Assembly (NCBI GenBank): GCA_037440405.1
Contig: JBBIUE010000018.1
Coordinates: forward strand, 5,069-69,068
Length of the DNA stretch: 64,000 bases
Reading direction: 5' to 3'
From: JANMGV01 sp037440405
GTDB lineage: Bacteria > Planctomycetota > Planctomycetia > Pirellulales > Pirellulaceae
The notes beneath the pieces were generated by a model, which saw only the letters and a list, made by a program, of their open reading frames with translations, made no database searches and had not been told where the DNA came from. Positions 60,801 to 64,000 of this stretch are shown here, in pieces (position 1 is the first letter of the stretch; the number at the start of each line of letters is the position of its first letter). The translations under genes and the position numbers were made by a program.

Positions 60801-61282
60801 TGGTAGTCGGTTTCCTGCTGGACATAGGTCCTGCCTTGGATACCGATCTTTTTGGCAGCATGCCACAGTCGCTCGAGTGACACTTCTCCCAATCGGCCGG
60901 AATAAATGGCGTCGTAGGCGTCGACGGGGATATTGTCCCAACTTCGATGATCCGAGCCAATAAACGTTGTGCGGTCCGCCCAATATCCTTCTCTCGCCTG
61001 AGGATCGATCGTCAACGAAACGCCTTGGCGATCAGAGCTGGTTCGATGATGCCCGGACTGATCCATCCAAATCATCGATCCGTTCCGAGGGTTGGTCGAA
61101 TGAGGGAGCCGATCCAGTGCCACGTGGGCCGACGGATACATTAAGGATCGAATGAATGAAGCAATCGCTGTCTTGCCTGAACCCTGAGGCCCGCAAATCG
61201 CATTCAATCCCGCCGCAAGCGGCCCCAAATGAAGTGAGTTCTGATCGTCAAAACGATGAATATCAACTTTGATAAGTCGCAT
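57869..61282 (-). CDS. SMC/RecF/YhaN-like ATPase with two DUF4332 domains
   Basis: 1137 residues from the ATG at 61282, fixed by GGGAGGAG 7 bases upstream. Residues 1-110 form the N-terminal half of a split ABC ATPase: MRLIKVDIHRF and Walker A GPQGSGKT at 31-38. Residues about 180-300 and 440-530 are moderate coiled coils without a zinc hook. The C-terminal half has SSRQERQLVELALRLAIVDL at 584-603 in place of the LSGGE signature, and Walker B LPLILDNAF at 612-620, with Asn618 where a catalytic Glu or Asp is usual. The expected switch histidine is replaced in LLMTRDE (647-652). Two DUF4332 units follow at about 737-868 and 994-1130, joined by a Ser/Arg-rich linker. They share CHVPNLRPFDARVLV and CSVPNLRGHDAQLLV. 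The family suggests DNA binding or repair, but ATPase activity is uncertain. Confidence 0.75.
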   Translation of the reverse strand: MRLIKVDIHRFDDQNSLHLGPLAAGLNAICGPQGSGKTAIASFIRSLMYPSAHVALDRLPHSTNPRNGSMIWMDQSGHHRTSSDRQGVSLTIDPQAREGYWADRTTFIGSDHRSWDNIPVDAYDAIYSGRLGEVSLERLWHAAKKIGIQGRTYVQQETDYHDPRTDVTERISDQPHRSYWEREKAQILLQLDEIDRRIKMSRTSMHDADKAADHRRQELRAELEWLTARESELLRSISGYDAEPYSSKPSDRRTFEASNRHEHSDRRGQLDRIEKMLQQLSQTLPEWQRQIAGLESLMAMLPWNGTTTYLGGYLEGTRTLTERIDRYLIQLETFLQTQQSVGLQAANAPTAPTFFLDLSSCLETIRVARAKLSANDLRSSVEHLNELVSKLRGQAAAIADSIHRETENRKLLVALIADSSAMREAVQGAYTPTSFEPSAPLRSGHTWTSEAQMELERVRARRQIVERELLARADWSFAAAGSPVCSSATLVRDKACLEDQLRRVEERLAVWKPARERTIRTEPVIHRERLEQTLTPLAESYLAELTGGTVMNLPHWARDGRNNRRCVDCCQDQNDRRSSGLHASSRQERQLVELALRLAIVDLAATSKICNLPLILDNAFESYDGDLLDRVIEVLDRFCQRGHQVLLMTRDELVAERVAAVHGGICHLQPYQALNPVKYQRLLAPIEFPTVVERPRNGTNWQDVNQHLQAIANEQEGDVAPAPVPPIARREVQPKSQFYLTLRSPLESAPSIPEAARSILYQHGIEEVGQFMEIDPRELSAWFSDLAIRADSIRDWQAECDLLCHVPNLRPFDARVLVGCGFHSPRLVRRTDPRDLLLRVETFLMTSRGRAIMATASRYELARMQRWLSTSGRDTSKVFSDYAVTSSPDRIDLYSDSVRFRTTESSRVGRTGPGNFETFAAGRSSSNSAATEQGAGSIGRRRSTSSSTGSITKRRRKTTRRSRSNARVSNSGNGVVRMNSRSPEVQSSGSGALRFYLDLDSPIVDAPSIGSVTADKLMAIGVHKVRDLLSTSAQDLAVRLNHPRVSEDEIARWQQQATFVCSVPNLRGHDAQLLVAANVFDVQSLSGSDPDVLLAKVLQVSRSMVGQRILRNSPPPGRDEVVNWISWAQHARTIRAA

Positions 61283-61776
61283 GAAACGGCTCCTCCCTGC
61301 CATCACAGAATCTTGTCTTCCACGAACATCCTCGGGGTCGCGGAGTAAACTAGCATATTCGAGCGATCCAGGTAAAGAGGAAAAGATTCCCAACATCGCC
61401 AAGCTGACTTTCAGGCGAAAGCTTGCATTCGTGGAACACTTCGACCGAAGAAATTCCGACCGAAGAAAGAATGCCCATAATCTCAGGATCAATAGGAACT
61501 TGACTTCGAATCGCGGCCGTCCAAGAGCAGGGTTGACCTAATCGCCTTACGGTCGGCCCAATCGCCGAACCGGCGGTTCAGAGCAGAATCATCCGGCAAA
61601 CTGGTCGATCAGCCACGATGCCTTTCGCAAAACCTACAGGGTGCCAGAACTTGATGCGTGACGGATAATGAAAAATGGCATGGTCTAGCAGTTGCAATGC
61701 GTCGCGACGAACATCATATTAATGGAAATGCTTGTATTCTTTTCGCTCCTAATTTCTCTGACCTCGGCAAAAGCGC
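61283..61776. other. Divergent intergenic region
   Basis: It lies between the large ATPase gene (minus) and the zinc-ribbon gene (plus). No supported gene, repeat or RNA was seen; it should hold both promoters. Confidence 0.35.
61290..61297 (-). promoter_or_regulatory. Shine-Dalgarno site GGGAGGAG for the DUF4332 ATPase
   Basis: On the minus strand GGGAGGAG lies 7 bases before the ATG at 61282, the strongest ribosome site in the window. It removes a 70-residue unconserved extension from the predicted protein. Confidence 0.8.
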
Positions 61777-62613
61777 ATGGCTGCTATTTCCCGAATCCGA
61801 TTAACCTGTCCCCGATGTCGCTCCACCTGTGTTATCGATAAGGTGCCTTTGGGGACCATCGTTCCCTGTCCGAATTGTCCGGCAAAATTGAAAGTTGGCT
61901 CGGCTGCACCTGATGGCGTTTCAGGTTCTCCAAAATCGGTAAATAAATCACCTCCTGGACCTAGCCGGCCGAAGAGCTCCACGGCATCTGGCACCGTCAA
62001 AGCGTCCCCTGCTCCGTCCACGGCTCGGCCAGCTGGATCAACAACGAGCCCTTCAAAACCAATCCAGGCAACCGCGAACAAACCGGCCACGAATCAGCCA
62101 TCGACGTCCAAGCCCGCGACTGTCCAATCCGTCCCGAAGCCGAAGACGCCAGTACTTAAAAAATCAGCAAACTCTCAACAGCCAGCGAGACCGACGGCAA
62201 TCGCTCCGAAGAAGCCGGTCAAGCCTACGACCGCTGCGAAATCGCCTTCGGTTTTTGAAGAAGACTTGCCAGTTCTCGATCCATTGCCAACGGGCCTGCC
62301 AATGGATGCGTCATCCATTCCACCACTTTCGCCCAATCTTGGCAGTCCCACTGTGCCAACTTTCGATCCGCTGAATCCCAACCTTGCACCAGCGGGAAGT
62401 TTCACTTCTGGTTTTCCTGCCGTTGGGACGGTCTCGTTCGGAGGGACCCCAAATTATGTTGGTAGCTTTGGAACTTCGAAGAAGAGCTCCTCCCGTAAAT
62501 CCCGCGTTTGGATGTGGGTGGGAATTGGCGCCCTCGGATTTGTGGCGTTGTCCGCCCTCATCTTGATCCCAGCTTATGTCTTTTTGTCGGATTACATCAA
62601 GTTGGATCGGTAA
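61777..62613 (+). CDS. Zinc-ribbon protein with Pro/Ser-rich linker and C-terminal membrane helix
   Basis: 278 residues. The N-terminus carries a zinc ribbon with Cys11, Cys14, Cys31 and Cys34 (TCPRCRSTC...PCPNCPAKL). Residues about 45-230 are Pro/Ser/Thr/Lys-rich, low complexity and probably disordered. A membrane helix (WVGIGALGFVALSALILIPAYVF) is near residues 248-270, close to the end. This layout, a cytosolic zinc ribbon on a flexible arm with a tail anchor, is common in planctomycetes, and such proteins have no known function. The start ATG has no clear ribosome site. A stem-loop follows the stop by 60 bp. Confidence 0.7.
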   Translation: MAAISRIRLTCPRCRSTCVIDKVPLGTIVPCPNCPAKLKVGSAAPDGVSGSPKSVNKSPPGPSRPKSSTASGTVKASPAPSTARPAGSTTSPSKPIQATANKPATNQPSTSKPATVQSVPKPKTPVLKKSANSQQPARPTAIAPKKPVKPTTAAKSPSVFEEDLPVLDPLPTGLPMDASSIPPLSPNLGSPTVPTFDPLNPNLAPAGSFTSGFPAVGTVSFGGTPNYVGSFGTSKKSSSRKSRVWMWVGIGALGFVALSALILIPAYVFLSDYIKLDR

Positions 62614-62673
62614 CGACGCGGGCCTTCCAGTGGTTCACGCAACGCGATTGCATCCAATAGCTCAGGGCAGAAT

Positions 62674-62696
62674 GCTCCTTTTCAAACAAAGGGAGC
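62674..62696. terminator. Stem-loop after the zinc-ribbon gene
   Basis: A 9-bp stem, GCTCCTTTT paired with AAAGGGAGC (one G-U), encloses the loop CAAAC. It is not followed by a T-run. It lies between the zinc-ribbon stop (62613) and the hydrolase start (62734), so it is a possible terminator or a leader structure of the hydrolase. It resembles the hairpins at 12818-12879. Confidence 0.4.
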
Positions 62697-62733
62697 GCAA
62701 GGCGTAAGCGGTACCAATCCTTCCGTCTCCTTC

Positions 62734-63570
62734 ATGAAAACGCTTCAAGTTCTAAAACGCACGCACGCCCAGACGCAGGCGTCGATCAGTACTTACTCGA
62801 TGCCCACTTTTCGCGGCCCAAACATGCAGTTGCATGTTTTCATTCCTAAGGGAGACCACGCTCCGAAGAGCTTACCATGCGTGTTTCTTGCACCGGCAGG
62901 AACAAACCTATTGGTCGGCTCTGAAACGGAAGATCCTGTGAAAACGGGTGAGTTTGACCCGTACCTAAACGCGGGCATGGCGGTAGCTCATTTCAGCCTC
63001 GATGGCTGGATGCCGATCAAGAATCCTCGCAATCCATTGTTCGGAGATCTACTGATCCGCGCGTATCAAGAATTTGCTGCGTCGGATGCCGGTGTCATGA
63101 ATGGCCAACAAGCAATCGAATTGGTTCTTTCTGAGTTTCCGACCATCGATCCAAAGCGGTTGTATACGGCGGGGCACAGCTCAGCCGCTACATTAGCGCT
63201 GTTGCTCGCTTCAGAAGATAAGAGGATTTCAAAGTGCATTGCCTTTGCTCCGATCACGGATCTGACGTCGCGCATGGATGAGGCACTCACCGATCCCAGT
63301 TTTGAACGGATGCTACCAGGGGTTCGCGGTTACTTTAGGACTGGCTCGCCAATCACCTATGTCAAGCAACTAAAGTGCGACGTTTGGATCGCTCATGCAA
63401 AAGATGACGACAATGAACCATATGTTAATACAGAGAAGTTTGTAAAGGCACTGCGAGACAATAAAGGTAAAGTGCAAATTCTCTCGCTCGATCGCGGCGG
63501 GCACTATCAAGAGATGCTCGATGTGGCCATTCCTCAAGCTCTTAGCTGGCTGCAGGGGCGATCGCAGTGA
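62734..63570 (+). CDS. Alpha/beta hydrolase (prolyl-oligopeptidase/dienelactone-hydrolase-like)
   Basis: 278 residues. Classic alpha/beta fold marks are CVFLAPAGTNLL (oxyanion region), VAHFSLDGWMP, YTAGHSSAATLALLLAS with nucleophile Ser149, Asp225 in WIAHAKDDDNEPY and His257 in SLDRGGHYQE. No signal peptide is visible, so it is probably cytosolic, although the N-terminus (HAQTQASISTYSMPTFRGPN) lacks a membrane segment and may be loop-like. Substrate specificity cannot be read; esterase or peptidase activity is likely. It starts 38 bp after the stem-loop and stands alone. Confidence 0.85.
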   Translation: MKTLQVLKRTHAQTQASISTYSMPTFRGPNMQLHVFIPKGDHAPKSLPCVFLAPAGTNLLVGSETEDPVKTGEFDPYLNAGMAVAHFSLDGWMPIKNPRNPLFGDLLIRAYQEFAASDAGVMNGQQAIELVLSEFPTIDPKRLYTAGHSSAATLALLLASEDKRISKCIAFAPITDLTSRMDEALTDPSFERMLPGVRGYFRTGSPITYVKQLKCDVWIAHAKDDDNEPYVNTEKFVKALRDNKGKVQILSLDRGGHYQEMLDVAIPQALSWLQGRSQ

Positions 63571-63713
63571 AACATGAGCTGGCAGCCAGCAAGCTCCGCT
63601 CGATGTCATTCTTCATCGGTGCAACGGAGTTGGCCAGTGTCCTTCAGACGATCAGGTGGCTAAAGCCAAAGCGCTAATTGTTCGTTCCAATCCTGCCCTG
63701 AACCGTCGACGCT
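63571..63713. other. Spacer before the right-edge gene remnant
   Basis: A short stretch after the hydrolase stop with no supported feature. Confidence 0.35.
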
Positions 63714-64000
63714 TTACCCCCCGCTCAGTCGCCGCCTGTTCGCAGAGTCATACCAACGTTCCACGATAGCTCCCACAAAGTTGAACTGAGTTGGTGCCCC
63801 CAGTTCTTGCTGACAGTACTTAGGTACGAGCTCCAAGAGTTGCCTTACCTGTGACGTGGGTTCGAGTTCGTCAATGAGTAAGGAGCCATTGGACGAAAGC
63901 GCCCCGAGCTAACAGTACCGTTCATGCGTGGCACCCAACGCTGGTAACGCTGCAAAACTCGCTCCAGGGCCTCAGGCTAAGAACCTATGCGAAAACTAAC
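63714..64000 (-). pseudogene. Decayed or partial gene at the right edge, function unknown
   Basis: On the minus strand a 65-codon coding-like stretch without a start (63714-63908) reads SSNGSLLIDELEP... to QFNFVGAIVERWYDSANRRRL and stops at 63714. Just upstream, in another frame, a similarly coding-like stretch ALERVLQRYQRWVPRMNGTV follows a TAG. The two look like one protein split by a frameshift and stop codons, cut off by the window edge. No family was recognised. It could also be a chance open frame. Confidence 0.35.

Noticed and set aside
63858..63875. tRNA-like T-arm (GGGTTCGAG)
   Set aside because: No pairing acceptor, anticodon or D arms could be built around it.

Overview
This 64 kb window reads as chromosomal DNA from a planctomycete, most likely a relative of the Pirellulaceae (Rhodopirellula/Blastopirellula group). 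The evidence is a DUF1501 / PPC-domain / DUF1549-DUF1553 / cytochrome-c-WD40 cluster, a ThuA-like protein, a NagB-PIG-L fusion, an ECF sigma factor of the planctomycete type, DUF4332 domains, moderate GC (about 50-55% by eye) and many weak or absent Shine-Dalgarno sites. Lineage is an inference from gene content. No rRNA, tRNA, CRISPR array or intact prophage was seen.

Layout. 1-7.5 kb: the end of a secretin_N-repeat protein, a glucosamine-6-phosphate deaminase fused to a PIG-L deacetylase, a very long TolC-like lipoprotein and one small gene. 7.7-12.6 kb (minus): a UvrA homologue, a DciA-like DUF721 protein and an exported HExxH protein. 13-15.5 kb: a HerA/DUF87-type ATPase. 15.6-25.4 kb (minus): the planctomycete cytochrome/DUF1501 cluster, preceded by a ThuA-like protein. 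25.5-28.1 kb (minus): an acyl-CoA dehydrogenase / enoyl-CoA hydratase pair with overlapping ends. 28.7-35.7 kb: a four-gene ABC export locus ending in a HEAT-repeat exoprotein. 35.7-37.6 kb: a small accessory patch with a 25-bp tandem repeat, a badly decayed IS66 transposase and an ECF sigma gene. 37.9-39.5 kb (minus): a membrane-anchored prenyltransferase/squalene-cyclase-repeat protein.

39.9-46.7 kb is the most system-like region. Three translationally coupled genes encode transglutaminase + DUF2126 amidoligase, circularly permuted ATP-grasp + alpha-E, and a second transglutaminase. This is a predicted peptide-ligation/cleavage module of unknown product. 46.7-52.5 kb (minus): a YtcJ-type amidohydrolase, then a compact run transcribed as YrdC-like/arginine-phosphatase-like fusion, rpiB, nfo and waaA. 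The fusion plus rpiB repeats, in fused form, the ywlC-ywlE-ywlF order known from Bacillus. 52.6-57.7 kb: an NHL-repeat protein, GTP-dependent PEP carboxykinase, a PilT-like ATPase and a TylF-like methyltransferase. 57.9-61.3 kb (minus): a 1137-residue RecF/YhaN/SMC-like ATPase with two C-terminal DUF4332 repeats and apparently lost catalytic residues. 61.8-63.6 kb: a zinc-ribbon membrane protein and an alpha/beta hydrolase. The right edge holds what looks like a decayed gene.

The strongest candidates for poorly described biology are the DUF4332 SMC-like ATPase, the transglutaminase/amidoligase/ATP-grasp operon and the YrdC-YwlE-like fusion. Housekeeping functions visible here include DNA repair (UvrA, endonuclease IV), lipopolysaccharide Kdo transfer (WaaA), pentose phosphate metabolism (RpiB), gluconeogenesis (PckG) and replication (DciA-like). 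All assignments come from reading motifs by eye; no database search was run.
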